Source: Comamonadaceae bacterium (lineage in GTDB: Bacteria; Pseudomonadota; Gammaproteobacteria; Burkholderiales; Burkholderiaceae_C). From it: a stretch of DNA of 7,952 nucleotides. Shown here in pieces: positions 1 through 7,456 of the stretch. Below the pieces are notes generated by a model, which saw only the letters and a list, made by a program, of their open reading frames with translations, searched no databases and was not told where the DNA came from. Within the stretch, counting starts at the first letter, position 1; every line of letters begins with the position of its first letter. The stretch lies in contig CANCAO010000058.1 in assembly GCA_947374105.1 (NCBI GenBank), forward strand, positions 1 through 7,952, read 5' to 3'. Both the position numbers and the translations under genes were made by a program.

Positions 1-383
1 GCATCTTGTGCCGCCGAAGCAATGACGGATCGGAATTGTTTAAGGTCGATAGGTTTACTCAGGTAGTCAAAAGCGCCCGACTTGAGGGATTCGACGGCAT
101 TTTCTGCCGACCCGTGAGCGGTGATGACCACGCAGCGTTCACCCCGCGCAAGCGCGCGAAGCCGATGGATCAACTCAATGCCCAGACCATCTGGCAGGCG
201 CATATCGGTAATCAAAACATCAAAACTACGTTCGCTTAACAACTGCCAGGCGTGTTCCAGATCCTCTGCCACGTCAACGTGGTAACCCTCCCTGAGCAAA
301 GTCATTTCATACACCGTGCGCAGGTCGGGTTCATCGTCTACCACCAAAATTTTGGCTATGTAGTTTGTCGTGTTCATTGCCAT
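1..383 (-). CDS. pilR: Response regulator PilR, N-terminal receiver domain (partial, runs off left edge)
   Basis: About 127 codons of a two-component response regulator read on the minus strand from ATG at 383-381. A second in-frame ATG at 377-375 is equally possible, and neither has a clear Shine-Dalgarno sequence. A complete receiver domain is visible: 'ILVVDDEPDLRT' with acidic pocket D16/D17, phospho-acceptor D60 in 'LITDMRLPDG', switch T88 in 'VITAHGSAENAV', and K110 in 'DYLSKPID'. The wording ('TLLREGYHV', 'AHGSAENAVESLKSGAFDYL') is that of NtrC-family regulators, and with pilS just upstream the best match is PilR, the sigma-54-dependent activator of pilA. The AAA+ and Fis-type DNA-binding domains expected of the family would lie beyond the left edge, so sigma-54 dependence is inferred. 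It follows pilS by 27 nt in one transcription unit, so PilS is the likely phosphodonor. Confidence 0.9.
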   Translation of the reverse strand, partial: MAMNTTNYIAKILVVDDEPDLRTVYEMTLLREGYHVDVAEDLEHAWQLLSERSFDVLITDMRLPDGLGIELIHRLRALARGERCVVITAHGSAENAVESLKSGAFDYLSKPIDLKQFRSVIASAAQD

Positions 384-410
384 GGTGAGAGCTGGGAAAG
401 TACGTTTGTT

Positions 411-2114
411 TTATAAAGAGGATGATGGTGAAGCCAGAAAATCGACCACGAATTCATTGCCCTGCACAGCACTGCCTCGAGCTACGCCGATAGAGCGGTG
501 GTGGGAAATGGCCGCACCGTGGTCGACACACAGCTCTCGGCAAATATATAACCCCAAACCACTTGAGCGACTTTCGGAAGAGAAGAACGGTTCGAATAAA
601 TGTCGCTCCACAGTGGTTTCCATGGGAGGACTGTCGCTCCATACGGACAAACTCACCTGACCGTTGAGGTTTGTCCGGGTGGTGATTTGAATCGATTCAG
701 CCTGTTGGCTTGCAAAACGACGGGCATTGTCCAAGAGGTTAATCAAGACCCGTCGCAAATGCTCAAGCTCGAAGTTGACTTCCAATTGAGCTGGGGCAAG
801 CTTGAGAGACAGTCGATGTTGACTTTGTGTGTGCTCGGCCCAGTCTTTACAGATTTGATGTGCGTTGTCATTCAAATTTAGTTTCAGAGGCTCAGTGGGG
901 TGAGCTTGCTGTTGTACGCGTGCGATATTCAGAATTTCTTCGACGATTTTTTCTAGGCGCTTGGCGTTTTGCTGGACGATTGCCGTCAATTTTTTGTGTT
1001 CGGGTGAGTGGAGGTCTTCGCCCAACAAAGCATTGGCTTGGGAGATGGCTGCCAGAGGGTTACGTATTTCGTGCGCCACAGCGGCCGACATGCGGCCCAT
1101 ACTGGCCAGTTTTTCTGTGCGCAGGCGGGCTTCCATTTCGCGGTGGTCTTGTAAAAACATGACGCACAGACTTTGTGTGTCGCCTCCTTGGGGCGCGGTT
1201 AGTCGGGTACTCGCCCGAAGCTGACGTGTGCCGTGACCCATAAGTTCTAGGGTGATCTCCGTGGGTGATTGGGGCTGGCTTGAAAATACCTGCTGCACTA
1301 GCTGACCCAGTGGTGCCCACCCAGAATTGAGAGATAGTTCGAAGGGCGTATGCAGGAGATTTTTCTCGTCAGCGCTCAACATGTGGCAAGCGGCGGGATT
1401 AGCGGCGTGAACAGTGCCGTAGGCATCTAGGACCAAAATGCCATCCGAGAGCGAATTAATCACGACATCATTGACCTGTTGCTGAATATTGGCCGCCACC
1501 TGGTTGCGCCTTGCGCGTTGTTCTTGACTGGCCAGACGGGCTGACAGTTGGTACGCCGAAATTGCAATGACAAAGCTTCCAACACCTGTGAGTCCTGCCT
1601 GGATGAAGCGGGGCGCTGCATCACCCGCAAATTGCAAAGTCAACCAACCCTCGTGTGCCAGCAACAATAACGTGATGCTCGCAGCTGTACCTAGCGCTAA
1701 TAGTTGTGTGCCAAGAATGGCTGCCAATAGAACGGGTAAGGCCAACAGGGGGGTGTAGTTAATGCTGCCGCCCTGAAAAAACTGAAGTACAAAAAACACC
1801 ATCACGTCTGCGCCAACGGTGTAGAGCCATTGCAATTCAAACGATTGCCCCAATCGGCGGGGGGGCAGTCCCATGCGGATAATCAGGGTGGCGACAAAAT
1901 AAATCCCACTGATTAGGATGAGACCATACCCGCCGGACTGTCCTAGCCAGAATAGTACGCACTGAAGCGACAACAGCATCAGCCCCAACGTGACACGTGC
2001 CGTCATGAAGCCTAGCCAAAGCCGGTCAAACTCCTCGCGATCATTGTGGGTACTCAACGCGAGGCCTGTGAGAGACAGACCAAACCAGGAAGATGCGTCG
2101 TCGACTCGCTTCAT
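411..2114 (-). CDS. pilS: Two-component sensor histidine kinase PilS
   Basis: A 567-residue membrane histidine kinase, the partner of the PilR-like regulator that follows it. About six hydrophobic segments span residues 33-190 (roughly 33-56, 63-80, 94-112, 120-137, 138-155, 170-190), as in the PilS family. A PAS region follows (about 212-325, 'VINSLSDGILVLD'). The dimerisation/phosphoacceptor H-box is 'AAVAHEIRNPLAAIS' with H348. The ATPase domain has the N-box 'NLLDNARR' (N459, N463), F-box 'FEPFFSSES' (507-515) and G2 box 'SSGLGLYICREL' (517-528). The G1 box, usually D-x-G-x-G, reads D494-S-P-P-M and is degenerate. Known role of the family: sensing pilin level in the membrane and controlling PilR phosphorylation. 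The start ATG directly abuts the TGA of the upstream gene (TGAATG), which supports translational coupling and this start; a weak AGCGGA lies just upstream. Length is normal for the family. Confidence 0.93.
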   Translation of the reverse strand: MKRVDDASSWFGLSLTGLALSTHNDREEFDRLWLGFMTARVTLGLMLLSLQCVLFWLGQSGGYGLILISGIYFVATLIIRMGLPPRRLGQSFELQWLYTVGADVMVFFVLQFFQGGSINYTPLLALPVLLAAILGTQLLALGTAASITLLLLAHEGWLTLQFAGDAAPRFIQAGLTGVGSFVIAISAYQLSARLASQEQRARRNQVAANIQQQVNDVVINSLSDGILVLDAYGTVHAANPAACHMLSADEKNLLHTPFELSLNSGWAPLGQLVQQVFSSQPQSPTEITLELMGHGTRQLRASTRLTAPQGGDTQSLCVMFLQDHREMEARLRTEKLASMGRMSAAVAHEIRNPLAAISQANALLGEDLHSPEHKKLTAIVQQNAKRLEKIVEEILNIARVQQQAHPTEPLKLNLNDNAHQICKDWAEHTQSQHRLSLKLAPAQLEVNFELEHLRRVLINLLDNARRFASQQAESIQITTRTNLNGQVSLSVWSDSPPMETTVERHLFEPFFSSESRSSGLGLYICRELCVDHGAAISHHRSIGVARGSAVQGNEFVVDFLASPSSSL

Positions 2115-2336
2115 TCATCGTTCCGCTTGTTTCTGATGCGCTTGACAGCAATACACACCATTGCGCCCCTGAACAGATTCTTTTTGCGGGATATGAACGC
2201 CGCAGTGGCTGCAACTCACCATGTTTTGTGGTGTATTCAGAGGGGAAGGAGGCTTGTTGATGGCATTTTTTTGCCGGCCGGAGCGCCATAGCCACGCGCC
2301 AAACAAAAAGACCAGAAGTACAAGGAAGAACTTCAT
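2115..2336 (-). CDS. Small membrane-anchored zinc-ribbon protein, PP0621 family
   Basis: A 73-residue protein with one N-terminal hydrophobic segment (residues 2-17, 'KFFLVLLVFLFGAWLW') followed by a positive stretch (R18, R21, K23), which predicts an inner-membrane anchor with the C-terminus in the cytoplasm. A proline-rich linker (27-36) leads to a compact putative zinc site: C42-x2-C45, then C63-C64 and H67 in 'GVYCCQAHQ'. This layout matches the small PP0621 family of proteins often found just upstream of pilS in beta-proteobacteria; no biochemical role is known to me. It overlaps the upstream CcsA-like gene by 4 nt (ATGA) and its TGA abuts the pilS ATG, so it is embedded in a translationally coupled unit. 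That suggests, without proving, a link to PilS or to envelope assembly. No Shine-Dalgarno sequence is visible, consistent with coupling. Confidence 0.8.
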   Translation of the reverse strand: MKFFLVLLVFLFGAWLWRSGRQKNAINKPPSPLNTPQNMVSCSHCGVHIPQKESVQGRNGVYCCQAHQKQAER

Positions 2337-3136
2337 GCGTTGCGCACAAGAATGACTTCAATCACGAAACGCGAGCCGACATAGGCCAGCAGCAGCAGGC
2401 CTGAGCCGATGTACAAAAGTCGAGCCGCTTGCCGTCCACGCCAGCCAAAGCGCGCACGGCCCACCAACAATGTGGCAAATGTCAGCCAGGACAACACGGA
2501 GAAAATAGTTTTGTGATCCCACTTCCAGGTGGTGCCCGAGCCGTAAAGCGACTCCCTGAACACAATGGCCAGCAATAGCGTGGCCGACAGCAGTACAAAA
2601 CCAGCCGCTACAAATCGAAATGTCAGCCGCTCCAGCGTCAACAAGGGCAGTCCACTACGGGCCTCTGTCGCATGCCGAATGCGATCTTCGGTGCGATTCA
2701 TGAGCCAAGCATGCAAGGCCGCAGCGGCAAACAGGCCGTAAGACGCAATGCCCAGTGCCCAGTGCAGTGGCAGCCAAGCCGACGCGCTGGCGTGCAGCAT
2801 CTGACCCGGAAAAAATAAGGCCAACACAATGACCAGTGCACCCAGTACCGAAAGTGCCCAGTGGATTTCAAGCTGCGGATAAACCCGGGTTTCAATCGCA
2901 TAAACCATCGCCACCAGCCAAACCGTCACTGACAGGGCTGGTGCAAAACCAAAGCGTGCTGGCTCATCCAGCAACCCCCATGCCAGCCACAGGCCGTGCA
3001 GCAACCAGGCCAGTACCAGCACGCCACGTTTGGTTGATGGGCGCATGCGTGTAGTCGCCAGAGCGGGCACGGCATAAGCACCGGCCGCAGCCAGACTCAA
3101 AATCAGGGAAGCCCAAGACGCACTCGCTAAAATCAT
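2333..3136 (-). CDS. CcsA/YpjD-like cytochrome c assembly (heme-handling) membrane protein
   Basis: A 267-residue polytopic membrane protein with about eight hydrophobic helices (roughly 6-26, 38-56, 66-82, 92-110, 122-146, 173-194, 210-226, 238-260). The CcsA/HemX-type signature is near the C-terminus: 'WKWDHKTIFSVLSW' with W204, W206, D207, H208, K209 and W217. This is the tryptophan-rich heme-handling segment of the CytC_asm (CcmC/CcsA) superfamily. Other candidate heme-ligand histidines are H47, H125 and H142. E. coli has a comparable protein, YpjD, encoded beside and divergent from ffh, and the same arrangement is seen here, which supports the assignment. The exact substrate of YpjD-type members is not established, so I leave the symbol blank. 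The start ATG at 3136-3134 gives a natural hydrophobic N-terminus ('MILASASWASLIL') but has no Shine-Dalgarno sequence; a promoter-like pair lies just upstream. It is the first gene of the operon leading to pilS-pilR. Confidence 0.85.
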   Translation of the reverse strand: MILASASWASLILSLAAAGAYAVPALATTRMRPSTKRGVLVLAWLLHGLWLAWGLLDEPARFGFAPALSVTVWLVAMVYAIETRVYPQLEIHWALSVLGALVIVLALFFPGQMLHASASAWLPLHWALGIASYGLFAAAALHAWLMNRTEDRIRHATEARSGLPLLTLERLTFRFVAAGFVLLSATLLLAIVFRESLYGSGTTWKWDHKTIFSVLSWLTFATLLVGRARFGWRGRQAARLLYIGSGLLLLAYVGSRFVIEVILVRNA

Positions 3137-3266
3137 GGCTAGAGTTTAGCGGTTTGCCTGTTCCTCACAACGTCAGACCCCCGTCTTGTCGTTGGCTATC
3201 GTGCGGCACACCTGCACATTACGCTCAATACATGTTCTCCACGCATTAACCTCGCACTAAGTACCC
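3137..3266. other. Divergent intergenic region between the ccsA-like operon and ffh
   Basis: This 130-bp region must carry the start signals for both directions. For the minus strand one promoter-like pair is described separately. For ffh I find no convincing pair: TTGTCG at 3186-3191 and TTGGCT at 3192-3197 resemble -35 elements, but no good -10 hexamer sits 16-18 nt downstream. No recognisable Shine-Dalgarno sequence precedes the ffh ATG. I see no small ORF, RNA gene or strong inverted repeat here. Confidence 0.6.
3143..3170 (-). promoter_or_regulatory. Candidate sigma-70 promoter for the ccsA-like/pilSR operon
   Basis: On the minus strand a -35-like TTGTGA (3170-3165, 4 of 6 matches to TTGACA) is separated by 16 nt from a -10-like TAAACT (3148-3143, 4 of 6 matches to TATAAT). 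Seven nt downstream of the -10 is position 3136, the A of the start codon, so use of this promoter would give a leaderless or nearly leaderless mRNA. This fits the absence of a ribosome binding site. The call rests on two imperfect hexamers, and chance matches are common. Confidence 0.3.
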
Positions 3267-4631
3267 ATGGCATCAGCCCTCACCGACAAACTCAGCCGCC
3301 TCGTCAAGGAAATGCGTGGCCAGGCTCGTATCACTGAATCCAATGTGGCCGACATGCTGCGCGAGGTGCGTATGGCCTTGCTGGAGGCCGACGTGGCGCT
3401 GCCCGTGGTACGCGACTTCATTGCCCGCGTTAAAGAAAAAGCACTGGGCCAAGAGGTGATCGGCTCACTCCAGCCCGGCCAGGTGCTGGTAAGTATTGTT
3501 AACCGAGAGTTGGCGGCCACCATGGGCGAAGGCGTGGCCGACATCAACCTCGCAGCCCAGCCCCCAGCGGTGATTTTGATGGCGGGCCTGCAAGGCGCGG
3601 GCAAAACCACCACCTCGGGGTTGCTGGCCAAGCACCTGATCGAGAAGCGCAGGAAAAAGGTGCTCACCGTCTCGGGCGACGTGTACCGCCCAGCAGCCAT
3701 TGAGCAGCTTAAGACCGTCACCGCCCAAGCCGGGGCCGAGTGGTTCCCCAGCACGCCCGATCAGAAGCCGCTGGACATTGCACACGCCGCGCTGGACTAC
3801 GCTCGAAAGCATTACTTTGACGTGTTGCTGGTCGATACGGCTGGTCGTTTGGCGATTGACGAAGCCTTGATGCTTGAAATCCGCCAACTGCACACGGCCT
3901 TGAACCCGGTTGAAACCCTGTTCGTGGTGGACGCCATGCAAGGCCAGGACGCGATCAACACCGCCCGCGCCTTCAAAGAAGCCTTGCCGCTGACCGGCAT
4001 CATTCTGACCAAAACTGACGGTGATTCACGCGGCGGTGCGGCTCTGTCTGTACGCGCGGTGACGGGCGTGCCTATCAAGTTCGCCGGAACCAGTGAAAAG
4101 ATTGACGGACTGGAAGTCTTTGACGCCGAACGCCATGCCGGGCGCATCCTGGGCATGGGTGACATCCTCGCCTTGGTCGAACAGGTCACGGCGGGGGTGG
4201 ATATGGCCGCTGCGCAAAAGCTGGCGGCCAAGGTCAAGAGCGGCGCAGGCTTTGATTTGAATGATTTCCTGGCCCAACTTCAGCAAATGAAGCAGATGGG
4301 TGGCCTGTCCAGCTTGATGGACAAGTTACCCGCGCAAATGGCGGCCAAGGCCGGGCAAATGGACATGGACAAGGTCGAGCGGGATGTGCGCCGCAAAGAA
4401 GGCATCATCCACAGCATGACGCCGTTGGAGCGGCGCAAACCTGAGCTTATTAAGGCCACCCGCAAGCGCCGCATCGCCGTGGGTGCGGGCGTACAGGTGC
4501 AAGACGTGAATCGCATGCTCAAGGAATTTGAGCAAATGCAGGACATGATGAAGAAGATGAAGGGCAGTGGAATGATGAAAATGATGAAACGCATGGGCGG
4601 CATGAAAGGCATGCCTAAGATGCCTTTTTAA
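3267..4631 (+). CDS. ffh: Signal recognition particle GTPase Ffh (SRP54)
   Basis: A 454-residue protein of normal length and complete architecture. The N-terminal helical bundle (about 1-85, 'MRGQARITESNVADMLREVR') precedes the G domain, with P-loop 'GLQGAGKT' (107-114), 'DVYRPAA' (138-144), 'DTAGR' (190-194), 'TKTD' (248-251) and the closing loop around 'GTSEKIDGLEVF' (274-285). The M domain begins near 325 ('SGAGFDLNDFLAQLQQM'), carries the SRP RNA-binding helix-turn-helix ('RRIAVGAGVQVQDVNRML', 401-418) and ends in a methionine-rich tail that, with the M-domain groove, binds hydrophobic signal sequences. Known role: with 4.5S RNA it binds nascent inner-membrane proteins and delivers them to FtsY at the membrane; the two GTPases activate each other. 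The start matches the conserved family N-terminus ('MASALTDKLSRLVK') although no clear ribosome binding site is seen. It diverges from the ccsA-like gene, and the next gene follows after 12 nt. Confidence 0.98.
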   Translation: MASALTDKLSRLVKEMRGQARITESNVADMLREVRMALLEADVALPVVRDFIARVKEKALGQEVIGSLQPGQVLVSIVNRELAATMGEGVADINLAAQPPAVILMAGLQGAGKTTTSGLLAKHLIEKRRKKVLTVSGDVYRPAAIEQLKTVTAQAGAEWFPSTPDQKPLDIAHAALDYARKHYFDVLLVDTAGRLAIDEALMLEIRQLHTALNPVETLFVVDAMQGQDAINTARAFKEALPLTGIILTKTDGDSRGGAALSVRAVTGVPIKFAGTSEKIDGLEVFDAERHAGRILGMGDILALVEQVTAGVDMAAAQKLAAKVKSGAGFDLNDFLAQLQQMKQMGGLSSLMDKLPAQMAAKAGQMDMDKVERDVRRKEGIIHSMTPLERRKPELIKATRKRRIAVGAGVQVQDVNRMLKEFEQMQDMMKKMKGSGMMKMMKRMGGMKGMPKMPF

Positions 4632-4643
4632 TACTGAATTTCC

Positions 4644-7454
4644 ATGACGAAATCCACCATTTCTTTGCGTCAATTTAGCCTACGAACGCAAATGGGATGG
4701 GCCGTTGGCCTCATTGTGAGCTTTTCGTTTCTGATTCAAGCCTTGATGATGTTCGCAGTTTCAAGCGATGCGTTGAAGAAAAGTTTGTCGGGTCAGTTGG
4801 AGGTTCTGGTTAGTCGTGTTGCCGCCGAGCTGAACGACAAAGTTTTAATGCGAATCTCTGTTTTAGAGGCTATGGCCAGCAAGTTCCCTTTGGCTGAGTT
4901 GCAAAACGAAATCGGGGTTGAGCGCTACTTCCGTAATTCCCCGAGCCTACCGGTCCTGATTGACGACCTCTATCTGTTTTCACCTGAAGGTGTCCTATTG
5001 GTTGATTGGCCTAAAGTGCCTGCAAGGCGGGGCTTGGATATGGCGGAGCGTGACTATATTCAGGGTGTTATCAAGAGTGGAAAAACGATAGTCTCCAGAC
5101 CTATTTTAGGGCGAGCAACCAAGGAGCCGATCATTGTGATCGCCGTTCCGATCCTGAATGGCGATGGCAAGCTGATGGGCATTCTGGGCGGCGTTGTCAA
5201 TCTACAAAGATCACGACTGCTTGAACCTTTGGCCACCACACGAGTGGGGCAGACGGGTTACTTCTACCTAGCGAGCAAAGAGCGAGTCATGATCGCCCAC
5301 CCGGTTGCCAGCCGTATCCTTCAACGCGTTGGAAACCCCAGCGTCAATGTCCCATTTGACCGTGCGCTGAACGAGGGTTTTGAAGGTGTACTTGAAGGCG
5401 TTAACAGTTCCGGCGTGCAAGGCTTGGTTGGTTTTAAACGGATTCCACTTACCGGCTGGGTCTTGGCTGCCGTCTTGCCCTCTAATGAAGCCCTTGTTGC
5501 TGTAGATCAGTTGGCTTGGCGTGTCACGATGCTGACGGTTATTTTCTTGGTATTGGTGTTGGGCGTGGTTTTTTTCATGGTGCGGCGTTTTACACGACCT
5601 TTGGAAATATTGACCGAATTTCTGAATTCCACCCGAACGCTTGCGCTTCCGCCTTTGTTGAGGCACAGCAGCAAGGAAATTGACCGCTTGATCCAGGCGT
5701 TCACTCACTTCTTGACTCAACAAAAAACCGCTCAGGATCGGCTAACTCAGCTCACCTTTAGTGCTGAAGCGGCCAATACTGATTTGCGCGTTGCTGCCAT
5801 CGCTTTTGAAGCCCAAGAGGGCATGTTCATTACCGATGCCGAAGGTGTGATTCTTCGTATCAATCAGGCCTTCACGGACATCACGGGCTACACAACGCAG
5901 GAGGCGCTTGGGCAAAAGCCGAGTTTGCTTAAATCTGGACGTCATGAGGGCAAGTTCTATTCAGAAATGCACGCAAGTCTGCAACTCGGTCGATCATGGA
6001 AAGGCGAGATCTGGAACCGTCGAAAAAATGGAGACGTGCACCCCGAGTGGCTCACGATCACGGGGGTGACCAATGAGGGGGGTGCGCTTAGCCACTACGT
6101 TGCCACTGTGACCGACATCAGTCAACGCAAAGCGTCTGAAGAAGAAATTGAACGCTTGGCCTTCTATGATCCGCTGACCCAGTTGCCTAACCGCAGGCTG
6201 TTGCAAGACCGTCTGCAACAAGCGCTAGCTTCCAGCGCACGCAGTGAGCGCATGGGTGCGCTTTTGTTCCTGGATCTGGACAACTTTAAGGTTCTCAACG
6301 ACACCTTGGGTCACGACAAAGGTGACCTGCTCCTCAAGCAGGTGGCCCAGCGCCTAGTCGGCTGCGTGCGTGAAGGCGATAGCGTGGCCCGACTTGGTGG
6401 CGATGAATTTGTGATCGTGCTCGAAGATTTGAGCGGACAAGCGCATGAAGCCGCCGCGCAGGTCGAACTCGTCGGCGAAAAAATTCTGGCAACTCTGAAC
6501 CAGCCTTACGACCTAAGTGGTCAAAAGTACAGCAACACACCGAGCATTGGCGTGAGCCTGTTTTTGGGTCATCAAAACAGCGTCGATGAGTTGATGAAAT
6601 ATGCCGACCTCGCCATGTACGAGGCCAAAAAAGCAGGTCGATTCACTTTGCGTTTTTTCGATCCCAAAATGCAGGCAACGATCACCGCTCGTGCCGATTT
6701 GGAAAAAGATTTGCGCGACGGTATGCTGCAAGGCCATTTTTCGCTTTATTACCAGCCACAAGTGGACTCAGTGGGCCGCACCACCGGCACAGAGGCTTTG
6801 TTGCGCTGGCAACACCCTCAGCGCGGTGTCGTCTTACCCAGCGCCTTTATTCCATTGGCAGAGGAAACCGGACTGATATTGCCCTTGGGCCAGTGGGTGC
6901 TGGAGTCTGCCTGCAAGCAGTTGGTGACGTGGTCGATGAGGCCCGACACGGCACATCTCAGCATTTCTATCAATGTCAGTGCGGCACAGCTTCACCAGTC
7001 GAGTTTTGTTGAACACGTGTTGGCGGTGCTTGACAGTAGCGGTGCAGATCCCCAAAAACTCAAGCTGGAGTTGACCGAGAGCTTGCTCTTCACCAATGTC
7101 GAAGAAAGCATAGTCAAGATGCGTGAGCTTAAAAAACGGGGCATCCGTTTCTCTCTGGATGATTTTGGGACAGGTTACTCGTCCTTGTCATACCTCAAGC
7201 GTCTGCCCATTGATCAGCTCAAGATCGACCAGAGTTTTGTCCATGATTTGGTGATGGACACCTACGACGGGGCAATTGTTCACTCCATAGTGGTTCTGGC
7301 CAAGAGTCTGGGCCTCCATGTGATGGCCGAAGGCGTGGAAACCGAGGCGCAGAGAGTGTGCCTAGCCAAGCATGGGTGTGACACTTACCAAGGGTTTTTG
7401 TTTGGCACACCGCTTCCCGTGGCTGATTTTGAACGGCTATTGCGCCGGGTTTAG
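4644..7454 (+). CDS. Membrane GGDEF-EAL protein with periplasmic Cache-like sensor and PAS domain (c-di-GMP turnover)
   Basis: A 936-residue inner-membrane signalling protein. TM1 is about 17-39. A periplasmic Cache-type region runs from about 41 to 285 ('LYLFSPEGVLLVDWP', 'MAERDYIQGVIKSGKTIVS', 'PIIVIAVPI', 'GWVLAAVLPS'). TM2 is about 294-313, followed by a HAMP-like/coiled linker (314-375). A PAS domain follows (about 384-495, 'EGMFITDAEGVILRINQAF'). GGDEF domain (about 505-673): intact 'GGDEF' at 585-589 and an inhibitory RxxD site R576-EG-D579, five residues upstream. EAL domain (about 683-931): 'EALLRW' (E717), N777, E809 in 'LELTES', 'DDFGTGYSSL' (D839, D840), K860, 'EGVE' (E896, E899) and Q916. 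All catalytic signatures for both synthesis and hydrolysis of c-di-GMP are present, so it may be bifunctional or conditionally switched; net activity cannot be read from sequence. The ligand is unknown. It lies 12 nt after ffh, so cotranscription is plausible, and no strong ribosome binding site is visible. Confidence 0.93.
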   Translation: MTKSTISLRQFSLRTQMGWAVGLIVSFSFLIQALMMFAVSSDALKKSLSGQLEVLVSRVAAELNDKVLMRISVLEAMASKFPLAELQNEIGVERYFRNSPSLPVLIDDLYLFSPEGVLLVDWPKVPARRGLDMAERDYIQGVIKSGKTIVSRPILGRATKEPIIVIAVPILNGDGKLMGILGGVVNLQRSRLLEPLATTRVGQTGYFYLASKERVMIAHPVASRILQRVGNPSVNVPFDRALNEGFEGVLEGVNSSGVQGLVGFKRIPLTGWVLAAVLPSNEALVAVDQLAWRVTMLTVIFLVLVLGVVFFMVRRFTRPLEILTEFLNSTRTLALPPLLRHSSKEIDRLIQAFTHFLTQQKTAQDRLTQLTFSAEAANTDLRVAAIAFEAQEGMFITDAEGVILRINQAFTDITGYTTQEALGQKPSLLKSGRHEGKFYSEMHASLQLGRSWKGEIWNRRKNGDVHPEWLTITGVTNEGGALSHYVATVTDISQRKASEEEIERLAFYDPLTQLPNRRLLQDRLQQALASSARSERMGALLFLDLDNFKVLNDTLGHDKGDLLLKQVAQRLVGCVREGDSVARLGGDEFVIVLEDLSGQAHEAAAQVELVGEKILATLNQPYDLSGQKYSNTPSIGVSLFLGHQNSVDELMKYADLAMYEAKKAGRFTLRFFDPKMQATITARADLEKDLRDGMLQGHFSLYYQPQVDSVGRTTGTEALLRWQHPQRGVVLPSAFIPLAEETGLILPLGQWVLESACKQLVTWSMRPDTAHLSISINVSAAQLHQSSFVEHVLAVLDSSGADPQKLKLELTESLLFTNVEESIVKMRELKKRGIRFSLDDFGTGYSSLSYLKRLPIDQLKIDQSFVHDLVMDTYDGAIVHSIVVLAKSLGLHVMAEGVETEAQRVCLAKHGCDTYQGFLFGTPLPVADFERLLRRV

Positions 7455-7456
7455 CA

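Noticed and set aside
3257..3754. 165-codon open frame antisense to the 5' part of ffh
   Set aside because: It lies opposite a highly conserved gene in GC-rich DNA, its product is low-complexity Ser/Ala/Arg-rich and unlike any family I know, so it is a shadow frame.
3812..4237. 141-codon open frame antisense to the ffh G domain
   Set aside because: Same reasoning: composition-driven frame opposite conserved GTPase motifs, with no recognisable domain.
4549..4626. Repetitive ATG-rich stretch at the end of ffh
   Set aside because: This is the normal methionine-rich tail of the Ffh M domain, not a DNA repeat element.
5268..5723. 151-codon open frame antisense to the GGDEF-EAL gene
   Set aside because: It lies opposite the end of the Cache-like region, TM2 and the HAMP-like linker of a clear gene, has no recognisable domain, and its Lys/Thr/Asn-rich run is the complement of the TM2 codons.
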